Positions 50,229 through 58,882 of a stretch of DNA of 64,000 bases are shown piece after piece. The stretch's first letter is position 1; each line of letters opens with the position of its first letter. A program made the position numbers and the translations under genes. Under the pieces are notes generated by a model, which did no database searches, was not told where the DNA came from, and was given only the letters and a program-made list of their open reading frames with translations. Location: positions 186,001 to 250,000 of the forward strand of contig NZ_FNON01000010.1 in NCBI RefSeq assembly GCF_900107045.1. The letters run 5' to 3'. The DNA is from Amycolatopsis xylanica (GTDB taxonomy: Bacteria > Actinomycetota > Actinomycetes > Mycobacteriales > Pseudonocardiaceae).

Positions 50229-51067
50229 CGCCGGTAGGCCGAGACGGTGAACGAGGTGGTCACCTCGACGGGCTCGGTGATCGCGTCGAGCTGGCCCGCC
50301 CGGCCGTCCTTGTGCAGGTGGTGCGCGCTCGGGCCCATGCCGACGACCTGGCGGATCTGCTCGGGGCTCAGCGTGACCCGGCGCGTGAGCTCGGTGCGGG
50401 ACTTGAGCGTGACGTACTCCGCCAGCGTGGCGTCGAGGCGTTCTTCCTTGCGCTCGTCGACCGACACGATCAGGTCCCGCAGCTCGGCGAGGTGCCCGGG
50501 GTTCGGCACGGCGACCACGAGCTTCCCGCCGGGCCGCAGCACCCGGTGGAACTCGGGCCCGTTGCGCGGGGCGAACACGTTGAGCACGAGCGAAGCCGAA
50601 GCGGAAGCCACCGGCCAAGGCTCCCAGAGGTTCCACACGGCCGCACCCAGCCGCTCGTGCGCGCGGGCGGCGCGCCGCAACGCGACGGCCGATACGTCCA
50701 GCGCGAGCCCGTGGGCCGAGGGGGCGGCGTCGAGCACGCGCGCGAGGTAGTAGCCGGTGCCCGCGCCAGCGTCGACGATCAGTCCCTCGGTCGCGTGCCT
50801 GGCGAGCTCGTCGGCGAGCGGCGCGTAAACACCGCTGCCGAGGAACGCCACGCGCGCCGCGACCATGTCCGGGGTGTCGGCCGTGCCCGCCGGTATTCGC
50901 GCATGCAAAAGGTTCACGTAACCCTGTTTGGCTACGTCGAACGAGTGACCCCGGTCGCAACGCAGGGTGCGCTGCGTTAAGACGAGCGGGTTACCGCAAA
51001 CAGAGCACAAGAGAACATCGAGGACGGCTGGTGGCGGTAAGTGATTGCCGTGCCCGGTGCTGGTCAT
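50225..51067 (-). CDS. rRNA guanine-N1 methyltransferase-like protein (RlmA/TlrB family)
   Basis: The 280-residue protein starts at ATG 51067 (TSTGHGNHLPPPAVLDVL) and has the RlmA-family zinc site in LLCSVCGNPL and LRCDRGHSFDVAKQGYVNLL. Next come the SAM-binding motif I in LIVDAGAGTGYYL and the acidic LALDVSAVALRRAAR. Family members methylate G745 or G748 in hairpin 35 of 23S rRNA; TlrB gives tylosin resistance. Which base is modified here cannot be read. The FhuF-like gene overlaps its end. Confidence 0.9.
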   Translation of the reverse strand: MTSTGHGNHLPPPAVLDVLLCSVCGNPLVLTQRTLRCDRGHSFDVAKQGYVNLLHARIPAGTADTPDMVAARVAFLGSGVYAPLADELARHATEGLIVDAGAGTGYYLARVLDAAPSAHGLALDVSAVALRRAARAHERLGAAVWNLWEPWPVASASASLVLNVFAPRNGPEFHRVLRPGGKLVVAVPNPGHLAELRDLIVSVDERKEERLDATLAEYVTLKSRTELTRRVTLSPEQIRQVVGMGPSAHHLHKDGRAGQLDAITEPVEVTTSFTVSAYRR

Positions 51068-51120
51068 GTCGCTATTCGACCACGAGGTTACGGAGGCGGA
51101 CATTCCCACCCGGGTGGCAG

Positions 51121-51136
51121 GAAACCTGCCCGTAAC
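51121..51136 (+). promoter_or_regulatory. Candidate GlnR box upstream of amtB
   Basis: GAAAC, six bases, then GTAAC matches the GaAAc-n6-GTnAC arrangement known for actinobacterial GlnR. It lies 105 bases upstream of amtB, a classical GlnR target with glnB and glnD. A GTTAC at 51087 may be part of a second, weaker site. Binding is inference. Confidence 0.5.
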
Positions 51137-51240
51137 AACCCCGCACCCACAGTTCACTCCCGCGAAACCTCTGACGCCGCCCCGCGAAACACCACGGGCC
51201 AAAACTGCGCCCCAATGAAATCCGCGCACAGGAGGACGAT

Positions 51241-52620
51241 GTGCTGAACGCAGGAGACACCGCTTGGGTGTTGGCCAGCGCCGCGCTGGTCATGCTCATG
51301 ACACCGGGACTGGCGTTCTTCTACGGCGGCATGGTCCGCGTGAAGAGCGTTCTGAACATGCTGATGATGAACTTCATCGCGCTGGCCGTGGTCGGCGTGC
51401 TGTGGGTGCTGTACGGCTTCACCATGTCGTTCGGCAACGACGCGTTCGGCGGCCTGCTCGGCAACTTCGACTTCGCCGGGCTGAGCAACACCTTCGGCAA
51501 GCTCGCCGGGTTCGTCACCGCCGCCACCGACTCGGCGCCCGAGGTGCCGTGGCCCGGCGCCGACGGCCTGCCGATCCTGGCCTTCGTGATGTTCCAGCTG
51601 ATGTTCGCGATCATCACCCCCGCCCTCATCTCCGGCGCCATCGCCGACCGGGTGAAGTTCTGGGGCTGGGTGCTGTTCGTCGTCATCTGGGTGACCATCG
51701 TGTACTTCCCGGTGGCGCACTGGGTGTTCTCGTTCAACGGTTTCGTCGGCGCCGACGCGGTCGGCGGCTGGATCGCCAACAACCTCAAGGCACTCGACTT
51801 CGCCGGTGGCACCGCGGTCCACATCAACGCCGGTGCGGCCGGTCTGGCGCTGGCCATCGTCGTCGGCAAGCGCAAGGGCTGGCCGAAGGACACCGGGCGC
51901 CCGCACAACGTCCCGTTCGTCCTGCTGGGCGCGAGCCTGCTGTGGTTCGGCTGGTACGGCTTCAACGCCGGCTCGGCGCTGGCCGCCAACGACCTCGCCG
52001 CCGTCGCGTTCACCAACACCACCGTGGCCACCGCCGCCGCCGTGCTCGGCTGGCTGATCATCGAGCAGCTGAAGTTCGGCAAGCCGACCACCCTCGGCGC
52101 CGCGTCCGGTGCCGTCGCCGGCCTGGTCGCGATCACCCCGGCCTGCGGTTTCGTCACGCCGATCGGGTCGATCGTCATCGGCCTCGTCGCCGGTGTGCTC
52201 TGCGCGCTGGCGGTCAGCCTCAAGTTCCGCTTCGGCTTCGACGACTCGCTCGACGTCGTCGGCGTCCACCTGGTCGGCGGCATCGTCGGCACGCTGCTCA
52301 TCGGTCTTTTCGCCACCAAGAAGGTCAACTCGCTCGGCGCGGACGGCCTGTTCTACGGCGGCGGTCTCGACCAGCTCGGTAAGCAGGCGCTCGCGGCGGG
52401 CGCGGTGCTCGCGTACTCCTTCGTGCTCACCTTCATCATCGGCTGGGTGCTCAAGAAGATCGGCGCCTTCCGGGTCAGCGTCGAGGACGAGGTCAACGGC
52501 CTCGACGAGGCGCTGCACGCGGAAAGCGCCTACGACTTCACCGGCTCGGGTGGCGGCGGCCACAGCACGCCGAGCACTATTCCGGTCAAGTCCGTTTCTC
52601 TTGAGGGGAGCAAGGCGTGA
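51241..52620 (+). CDS. amtB: Ammonium transporter AmtB
   Basis: The 459-residue channel for ammonium has eleven helices and Amt signatures: MTPGLAFFYGGMVRVKSVLNML, the pore phenylalanine region FVMFQLMFAIITPALISGAI, the twin histidines in GTAVHINAGAAGLAL and later VHLVGGIVGTL, and NAGSALAAND. It starts at GTG 51241. It has a hydrophilic C-terminal tail where PII binds. The next gene, glnB, overlaps its end by 4 bases, so transporter and regulator are made together. Confidence 0.97.
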   Translation: MLNAGDTAWVLASAALVMLMTPGLAFFYGGMVRVKSVLNMLMMNFIALAVVGVLWVLYGFTMSFGNDAFGGLLGNFDFAGLSNTFGKLAGFVTAATDSAPEVPWPGADGLPILAFVMFQLMFAIITPALISGAIADRVKFWGWVLFVVIWVTIVYFPVAHWVFSFNGFVGADAVGGWIANNLKALDFAGGTAVHINAGAAGLALAIVVGKRKGWPKDTGRPHNVPFVLLGASLLWFGWYGFNAGSALAANDLAAVAFTNTTVATAAAVLGWLIIEQLKFGKPTTLGAASGAVAGLVAITPACGFVTPIGSIVIGLVAGVLCALAVSLKFRFGFDDSLDVVGVHLVGGIVGTLLIGLFATKKVNSLGADGLFYGGGLDQLGKQALAAGAVLAYSFVLTFIIGWVLKKIGAFRVSVEDEVNGLDEALHAESAYDFTGSGGGGHSTPSTIPVKSVSLEGSKA

Positions 52621-52955
52621 AGCTCATCACCGCCATCGTCAAGCCGTTCACACTCGACGACATCCGCTCGGCGCTGGAGCAGCTCGGCGTGCTGGGCATG
52701 ACGGTCAGCGAAGTGCAGGGCTACGGCAGGCAGAAGGGCCACACCGAGGTCTACCGCGGCGCCGAGTACTCGGTCGACTTCGTGGCCAAGCTCCGCATCG
52801 AGGTCGTCACGGACGACACCAACGTCGAGAAGGTGCTGGACGCGATCATCACGGCCGCGCACACCGGCAAGATCGGCGACGGGAAGCTGTGGGTGACCCC
52901 GGTCGACACGGTGATCAGGGTCCGGACCGGCGAACGCGGGACGGACGCACTGTAG
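52617..52955 (+). CDS. glnB: Nitrogen regulatory protein PII
   Basis: The 112-residue PII trimer subunit binds ATP/ADP and 2-oxoglutarate and gates AmtB. It begins MKLITAIVKPFTLDDIRSAL. The T-loop GRQKGHTEVYRGAEYSVDF contains Tyr51, which is adenylylated by GlnD in actinobacteria. The B- and C-loops TGKIGDGKLWVTPVDTVIRVRTGERG are typical. Start GTG 52617 overlaps amtB. Because it is coupled to amtB it may equally be called glnK. Confidence 0.97.
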   Translation: MKLITAIVKPFTLDDIRSALEQLGVLGMTVSEVQGYGRQKGHTEVYRGAEYSVDFVAKLRIEVVTDDTNVEKVLDAIITAAHTGKIGDGKLWVTPVDTVIRVRTGERGTDAL

Positions 52956-52957
52956 CC

Positions 52958-55270
52958 GTGGTCGACGGGGGAGAGCTGGTCAAGGCCACCGAGCGGCTGC
53001 TCGAGGGCAGGCACGGACGACTGGGCGCGGCGGCACTGCGCGCCGCCCTGGTCGACCTTTACGAGTTCTGGCTGAGCAAGGGCGCCACGGCGGCCGGCGT
53101 CGACACCGCGGAACCGGGTGTCGCGCTGGTCGCCGTCGGCGGTCTCGGCAGACGAGAGTTAGTACCCTTCTCAGACCTTGACTTGGTCTTGCTGCACAAC
53201 GGAAACCCCGACGTGGCCAAGGTGGCCGACGCGCTCTGGTACCCACTGTGGGACGCGCGCGTCGGCCTCGACCACTCGGTCAGAACCCCCGGCGAAGCAC
53301 TGAAAGTCGCCTCCGAAGACCTGCGCACCGCAGTGGGGTTGTTGGACGCCCGCCACATAGCGGGCGACGCGGGGTTGACCGATCGTCTCGCGTCGGCGGC
53401 CCGCGACCAATGGCGCCGCACGGCCCGCAAAGTCTTACCCTCCTTGGCGGAATCGATCCGCCTGCGCTGGCAGCGCAGCGGCGAGATCGCCCAGTCCGCG
53501 GAGCCCGACCTCAAGTACGGCAGGGGAGGCCTCCGCGACATCGGCGTGCTCGAAGCATTGGCTCTGGCCCAGCTGACCGACCGCCTCAGCGAAGAACTCC
53601 GCGCCGCCAAGGAGTTACTGCTCGACGTCCGCACCGAGATGCGCCGCGAGCTCCGCCGCGACCGCGACATCCTCGGAGCCGCGGAAGCCGACCTCGTAGC
53701 GTCCGAATTGGACCTCGGCGACCGCTTTTCCTTGGCCCGAAAGCTTTCTGGCGCCGGCCGCGCGGTCGGCTACGCGGTCGACGTCGCCTTGAGGTCGACG
53801 GAGGAAGCCCCCAGGTCCCGCTTCGGCCGCCGCCCCGCCCGAACCCCGTTGGACGAAGGCGTGGTCCTCCACGGCAACGAGGTGGCCCTCGCCCGAGACG
53901 TCGTCCCGGCCAAAGACCCAGCCTTGTTGCTCCGCGTCGCCGCGGCCTCGGCCCGCACCGGCAAGCCCATTTCCCACGGCACCCTCCGCACCTTGGCCGA
54001 CTCGGCCCCCGAACTCCGAGCCCCTTGGCCCGCCGACGCCCGCAACTCACTGGTCGAGCTGCTTGGCGCCGGCGAAGGCCTGGTCGACGCGGTCGAAGCC
54101 TTGGACCGCACCGGTCTGTGGGCCCGCCTGTTCCCCGAATGGGGAGCCGTTCGCGACCTCCCACCCCGCTCACCGGTCCATTCCTGGACGGTCGACCGGC
54201 ACCTGGTCCGGGCAGCCGTCGAGGCATCCCGCTTGACCACCACGGTGTCCCGACCGGACCTGCTGTTGATCGGAGCCCTGCTCCACGACATCGGCAAGGG
54301 CCGCGAAGCCGACCATTCCGAACTCGGCGCGGCCATCTCCCTTCAAGTGGCTGCCCGGCTCGGTCTGTCCACAGAGGACGCGGCCTTGGTGTCCGCAATG
54401 GTCCGACACCATTTGCTGTTACCCCACACCGCGACCCGCCGCGACATCTCGGACCCGGCCACGGTCACCCGCATCGTCAAGACCCTCGACAACGACCCGA
54501 TCCTGCTCGAGTTGCTGCACGCCTTGACGACCGCGGATTCCCTCGCCACCGGCCCCGGCGTCTGGACGGATTGGAAGGCCCGCCTGCTGGCTGACCTGGT
54601 CTCCAGCTGCTCACACGCCATGCACGGCAAGGGTTTGAGCGTCCCCGACCCCCTGACCGACCAGCAGCGCGACCTAGTAGCCAAGGCGGTCTCCTCGGGC
54701 CACGGCGAAGTCCAGATCTCCGCCGAGGGCAAGGTCGTCACGGTCGTCTTGGCGGTCCCCGGCCGCAGCGAACTCCTCGCCCCCGCGGCGGGAGTGTTGG
54801 CGTTGCACTCCCTCGAGGTCCACACGGCGATCCTCCGCAGCCACGACGGCGGCCGCGCGGGCGTCTTCACCGCATCCCCGAAGTTCGGCTCCCTCCCGGA
54901 CACAACGCTCCTGCGGGAGCAGTTCGCTCGCGCGGTCGCGGGCACTTTGCCCTTGACCCAACGGATCGCGGCCAAGGAACGCGACTACGCGACTCCTCAG
55001 GAGCCCGCCCCGGCCAAGGTCCTGTGGTTCGACGACGAGACCAGCGGCTCGGACACAGTGGTCTTGGAACTGCGCGCGGCCGACCGCATCGGCCTCCTCT
55101 TCCGCGTCGCGGGCGCCCTGCGCCGCTGCGAGGCCGAGGTCCGCTGGGCCAAGGCGGCCACACTCGGCGGCGCGGTCGTCGACTCGTTCGCGATCGCCCC
55201 GCGCACGGGCCGCGTCGACTCGGCCTGGCGCGACCGCGTGACCGAAGCCGTGCTCAACGCGGCTTCCTGA
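52958..55270 (+). CDS. glnD: PII uridylyl/adenylyltransferase GlnD
   Basis: The 770-residue signalling enzyme adds and removes nucleotides on PII according to glutamine. The start GTG 52958 lies just after glnB; a long upstream frame is a shadow of amtB. The nucleotidyltransferase domain has GGLGRRELVPFSDLDLVLLH (about 60-80). The HD hydrolase domain has LLHDIGKGREADHSELG (about 440). Two C-terminal ACT domains (about 590-770, the second with LELRAADRIGLLFRVAGALR) sense glutamine. Order and length are typical of actinobacterial GlnD. Confidence 0.96.
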   Translation: MVDGGELVKATERLLEGRHGRLGAAALRAALVDLYEFWLSKGATAAGVDTAEPGVALVAVGGLGRRELVPFSDLDLVLLHNGNPDVAKVADALWYPLWDARVGLDHSVRTPGEALKVASEDLRTAVGLLDARHIAGDAGLTDRLASAARDQWRRTARKVLPSLAESIRLRWQRSGEIAQSAEPDLKYGRGGLRDIGVLEALALAQLTDRLSEELRAAKELLLDVRTEMRRELRRDRDILGAAEADLVASELDLGDRFSLARKLSGAGRAVGYAVDVALRSTEEAPRSRFGRRPARTPLDEGVVLHGNEVALARDVVPAKDPALLLRVAAASARTGKPISHGTLRTLADSAPELRAPWPADARNSLVELLGAGEGLVDAVEALDRTGLWARLFPEWGAVRDLPPRSPVHSWTVDRHLVRAAVEASRLTTTVSRPDLLLIGALLHDIGKGREADHSELGAAISLQVAARLGLSTEDAALVSAMVRHHLLLPHTATRRDISDPATVTRIVKTLDNDPILLELLHALTTADSLATGPGVWTDWKARLLADLVSSCSHAMHGKGLSVPDPLTDQQRDLVAKAVSSGHGEVQISAEGKVVTVVLAVPGRSELLAPAAGVLALHSLEVHTAILRSHDGGRAGVFTASPKFGSLPDTTLLREQFARAVAGTLPLTQRIAAKERDYATPQEPAPAKVLWFDDETSGSDTVVLELRAADRIGLLFRVAGALRRCEAEVRWAKAATLGGAVVDSFAIAPRTGRVDSAWRDRVTEAVLNAAS

Positions 55271-55272
55271 AC

Positions 55273-55299
55273 CGCGGCCCGGCGATTCGCCGGGCCGCG
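55273..55299. terminator. Bidirectional terminator after glnD
   Basis: CGCGGCCCGGCG, a four-base ATTC loop, then CGCCGGGCCGCG form a perfect 12-base-pair GC stem, followed by ACTTTGT. It lies 2 bases after the glnD stop and 6 bases before the stop of the convergent gene. Confidence 0.85.
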
Positions 55300-55305
55300 A
55301 CTTTG

Positions 55306-56700
55306 TCAGGCTGCTTTGTAGACCAGCGACCATTCCCAGGCGCAGCTTTGGCAAGTGCCCGCCTGAATCTGGAAGCCATCCGCGTATTCGGGAACCCAGC
55401 CGTCGACGACCAGCTTGTACCGCCCAGCCGCCACAGCGGCAAATGCGATGTGGCCGTCGGCGTCGGTCGTCCCGGTCGCGACGACCTCATCGGCGTCGTT
55501 GACCAGTTCGACCGCGGTGTCGGCGATGGCCTCACCGGGCTCCTGCTGCGAATTGTGATTGTCGTCGTGGTAGATCCACCCGCTGGTGTCGCCGGGAGCA
55601 CCGGGCACCTTGCCCCACAAGGTAATGGCGGGGAACCCGTCTTCCTCGCCACCTTCAGGCCCGAAATCACATGCCACGAAGAATCCGCCGTACTGGTTCG
55701 AGACCTGCGGGACCGTGCCGACCTCGGTGAAGGTGCGACTTTCACCGGGAGCGAGGTCAACCTTCGCCGGGTAGACCAGGTCAGACCACGACTTCCAGCC
55801 CGCGATGTGATTCTGGCTGTCACCAACGCGATCACACCAGCCTTCGATACCGGTCAGCGGCGCATCGCCGGTGTTGGTGAGAGTGAAGCTGACATGAGCA
55901 GCGTCGCCGGGCTCGTAAACATCGCGATCCATCGAAGCCTCGACTCGCAGCCGGTCCGAGAGCGGCCGTACTGTCCGGATGTTGACGTCCGCGTCCTCAT
56001 CACCGTCCACATCGGCGTAGAAGTAGCCATTGGTCAGCACCCAGCCGCCAGGCACATCTCGCACGGACAGCGAGTAACGCCGAGCGGGCACGTCGGTGAA
56101 GGTGAACCACCCGTCCGAGTCCGTGACCGTCTGCTGCTCATCCGGCGCGAAAACGCCGACCTTCGCGTCGGCGAGCCCTTCGCCCTCGTCGAACTCCCCA
56201 TTCCCATTGCTGTCGCCGTAGACGACTCCGGTGATGTTCCCGCTCGTCGTGGTCGGGTCGACGAACGGAATCGTCAGGTCGGCCGGCTGCTGGTCGAACG
56301 TCGAGATGGTGGCTTTGAACTGCACTCGAGGCGTGCCATTCCAGGTATAGATCTTCGCGACGAGGGTAAAAGTTCGCGTGGCGCCCGCGTCGATGGTGAC
56401 CCCGGGGTCGCCCGGCTTCGTGTTCGCCAGGCCATTCCAGTCAGTGACGCTGACCGATGACCCCGAAACCTTCGAAATGTTGGCCTTGACCCCGTTCATC
56501 GCCTGGTCGGTCTTGTTGGTGACCGTCAGTGTGATCTCGAAGGGCTTGTCGACGAGCCTGGTTTCGTCGGCGACCGAGGCCGTGAGCACGAGCTTGATGG
56601 GCACGGCGCTCGCGACCGGGCTGACGAGCGCACCGATGGTCAGCGCGGCGGCGACCACGGCGAAGAGCCGCGTCACCCCGCGCAGGGGTGTCTTGGACAC
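55306..56700 (-). CDS. Secreted SdrD B-like/carboxypeptidase-regulatory-like repeat protein
   Basis: The 464-residue product starts at GTG 56700 with a signal peptide (TRLFAVVAAALTIGALVSPV, ending ASA). It contains Ig-like beta domains: ITLTVTNKTDQAMNGVKANI, then SdrD-B-type units with GVVYGDSNGNGEFDEGEGLADAKV and GWIYHDDNHNSQQEPGEAIADTAV, each with a DxDxNG-like calcium loop. There is no sortase motif or C-terminal helix, so it may be freely secreted. It probably has a structural or adhesive role. The region around it carries other large surface proteins. Confidence 0.87.
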   Translation of the reverse strand: MSKTPLRGVTRLFAVVAAALTIGALVSPVASAVPIKLVLTASVADETRLVDKPFEITLTVTNKTDQAMNGVKANISKVSGSSVSVTDWNGLANTKPGDPGVTIDAGATRTFTLVAKIYTWNGTPRVQFKATISTFDQQPADLTIPFVDPTTTSGNITGVVYGDSNGNGEFDEGEGLADAKVGVFAPDEQQTVTDSDGWFTFTDVPARRYSLSVRDVPGGWVLTNGYFYADVDGDEDADVNIRTVRPLSDRLRVEASMDRDVYEPGDAAHVSFTLTNTGDAPLTGIEGWCDRVGDSQNHIAGWKSWSDLVYPAKVDLAPGESRTFTEVGTVPQVSNQYGGFFVACDFGPEGGEEDGFPAITLWGKVPGAPGDTSGWIYHDDNHNSQQEPGEAIADTAVELVNDADEVVATGTTDADGHIAFAAVAAGRYKLVVDGWVPEYADGFQIQAGTCQSCAWEWSLVYKAA

Positions 56701-56898
56701 GGTGAATCCCCCTGGTGAAGGCGGGACGTGGGCGTCCCCCGACGCACGCTGACCGTCCCGCTCCTGGCGCAGTTGTCACTGCGATCTTCCCCAAAGTAGC
56801 CGACCCGGTCGGACAGGTCTAGACCGCAAGCAGGTGCCTTCGGAGACCTCTCACCTGCGCGTTAGGTAGTTTGTAAGCCGCAGCTCAAAGGGGTGGGG

Positions 56899-58656
56899 AT
56901 GTCTGAGATCTCTCAGCACGGCGATCAGCTCGTGCTCGATGTGCCGGAGACGCCGAAGCCGGCGCCCGGTGTTCGTCAACGACTTGTGGCGTCCGCGCCC
57001 AAGTGGGCGATGTGGGCCCTTGTCGCCCTGCCCATCCTGCTCACGCTGGCCGAGATCCTCCGCGCACCGCGATTGCCGACCAGGGACTATTGGTCCGTGC
57101 TGGGCCTGACGGCCAACCAGAACGGCACTCTCGAACTCGACAAGCTGCTGCATCTGTATCACGAGCACCCGATCGTGCTGGTCGGCATCGTTTTCTGGCT
57201 GGACGCGAAGCTGTTCGACGGCTCGTCGACGCCGCTCGGCCTGTTCAGCTGGGTGCTCGCGCTCGGCATGTTCGCTTCGCTCGTGAGCATGCTGCCGCCG
57301 AGATTCGGCGGCCTGCGCAGGCTGGGCGTGCTCGCCGGCCTGTCCGCCCTCGTCTTCTCTTCGGCGACCACCGAGTACTTCGGCGACGGCATGATGGGCG
57401 TGCAATGGCTGCTCGGCTTGGCGCCCGCGGTTGCCGCGCTGGCCTGCGCGCACCGCGGGCGGCTCATCCCGGCCGTGCTGCTCGCCGCGTTCGGCAGCCT
57501 CGGCCATGGTGTCGCCTTCCCGGTGTGGATCGCACTGGCCGTCGTCTTCTGGCTCCGCCGCGACCCGAAATGGAAGATCGCCACTCCGCTCGGGTTCGGC
57601 CTGCTCGTTTTCGCTGTGTGGCGCCTCGCCCCGTGGCCGCCCGCCTTCCCCAAGCCCAGTGTCGTCGGCGCCGACACCTATCTCGGCGCGATGACCAGCG
57701 CACTCGGCCAGGTTTGGTCGCTCGGCTCACCCGATCTGGCGTATCTGGCGGGCGCGATGACCATCGGCCTGCTGGCCGTGCTGGCAGGCCCCGCCATCCG
57801 CGAGCGGTTGAGCAGTCCTCCGGCCGAGCCGGACCTTCACAGCCTCGACAAGGCACCCGCGCCGCTCGGCGAGGTGGCGGGCTGGTTCGGCCTCGCCACG
57901 CAGATCTTGCTCAACAGCGCCATGATCGGCCTGAGCCGTGGCGGTTTCAAGGCTTCGGAAGGCCTTGAGCTGCGTTACGTCGGCATCGCGCTGCTGGGCG
58001 TCTGCGCGTTGGTCGTCTTGCTCATCACCCGCGGCCCCCGCGCGATCCGGACACGCCCCGTCGCGTTGTCCCTGATCATCGCGCTCACCGTCTTCGCCGT
58101 CGGCAACACGGCCGCCGGGCGAACCCGCGAGCGGTACGCCTACCAGCCGGTGTTCGCGGTCGCGATGCTGACCGGAGCCAAGACGGTCATCGGGCAGATG
58201 TGGGCCTCCTCGGACTTCCTCGAGCAGGAACGCACGATGAAGATCTACCCGTTCAACGACGACTTCACGCTCGGCTGCGGCGCCGGCGGCCCCGAGCTCG
58301 GCTCGAAACTCGACCTCTCGAAGACCACCGGGCTGCCCGGTCCGGACGGCGGCAACAACACCGCGGGCGCGGTGGACACCGCCCCGATCGCCGGTGACAA
58401 GCAGATCAACGGCTGGGCCATGATCAAGGGTGAGCAGGCCAAGTGCGTGCTCATGGTCTCACCGGACGGCGTGGTCGTCGGCGGGGGAACGGTCGGCCTG
58501 CCCAGGCCCGACGTCAACGCGTTCATCTACTCTTCGACCGGCCGCTCGGGCTTCCAGGCCGTCGCCGGACCGGACGTGAAGGAAGCGACCATCGTCGTCA
58601 TTCACAACGGGACCCAATACCGGCTGACCGCGGTCAAGGACGCGGGCATCAAATAG
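56899..58656 (+). CDS. Polytopic membrane protein of unknown function
   Basis: The 585-residue protein starts at ATG 56899 (SEISQHGDQLVLDV) behind AAAGGGG; the GTG at 56893 is an alternative. It has about ten hydrophobic segments between residues 40 and 440, with a DYWSVL-type first loop, and a soluble C-terminal domain of about 150 residues with NDDFTLGCGAGGPELG. The layout resembles GT-C-fold glycosyltransferases or O-antigen-type membrane proteins, but the usual acidic first-loop motif is only suggestive. I do not assign a reaction. It precedes the LamG-RHS genes in the same direction. Confidence 0.8.
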   Translation: MSEISQHGDQLVLDVPETPKPAPGVRQRLVASAPKWAMWALVALPILLTLAEILRAPRLPTRDYWSVLGLTANQNGTLELDKLLHLYHEHPIVLVGIVFWLDAKLFDGSSTPLGLFSWVLALGMFASLVSMLPPRFGGLRRLGVLAGLSALVFSSATTEYFGDGMMGVQWLLGLAPAVAALACAHRGRLIPAVLLAAFGSLGHGVAFPVWIALAVVFWLRRDPKWKIATPLGFGLLVFAVWRLAPWPPAFPKPSVVGADTYLGAMTSALGQVWSLGSPDLAYLAGAMTIGLLAVLAGPAIRERLSSPPAEPDLHSLDKAPAPLGEVAGWFGLATQILLNSAMIGLSRGGFKASEGLELRYVGIALLGVCALVVLLITRGPRAIRTRPVALSLIIALTVFAVGNTAAGRTRERYAYQPVFAVAMLTGAKTVIGQMWASSDFLEQERTMKIYPFNDDFTLGCGAGGPELGSKLDLSKTTGLPGPDGGNNTAGAVDTAPIAGDKQINGWAMIKGEQAKCVLMVSPDGVVVGGGTVGLPRPDVNAFIYSSTGRSGFQAVAGPDVKEATIVVIHNGTQYRLTAVKDAGIK

Positions 58657-58882
58657 CTCGCCCATTCGGCCGAGGTAGTGCAAATTGCAGTTCGGGCTCC
58701 ATCGGTGATCTGGGTTACACGCCAGTGGAAAACCTGTCGTATTTTGTCCGGTTCATCCCAGTGTGGGTGATGTCTCCTCCTGGTTAACCCGTTTGGCTGC
58801 TTTCTTTACTTGACCTTGGCGACAATTGTTCTGCCTGGTTGTGGTCAGGTCTTGTGACCGCAGGTGATGGGGGGAACTTCCG
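58657..58882 (+). promoter_or_regulatory. Leader region ahead of the LamG gene
   Basis: This 226-base gap holds no gene. It contains TTGACC near 58809 and a GGGGGG ribosome site close to ATG 58883. I see no clear -10 element or conserved RNA fold, so promoter assignment is tentative. Confidence 0.25.

Noticed and set aside
58809..58882. Strong promoter before the LamG gene
   Set aside because: TTGACC is present but no convincing -10 element occurs at a normal spacing.
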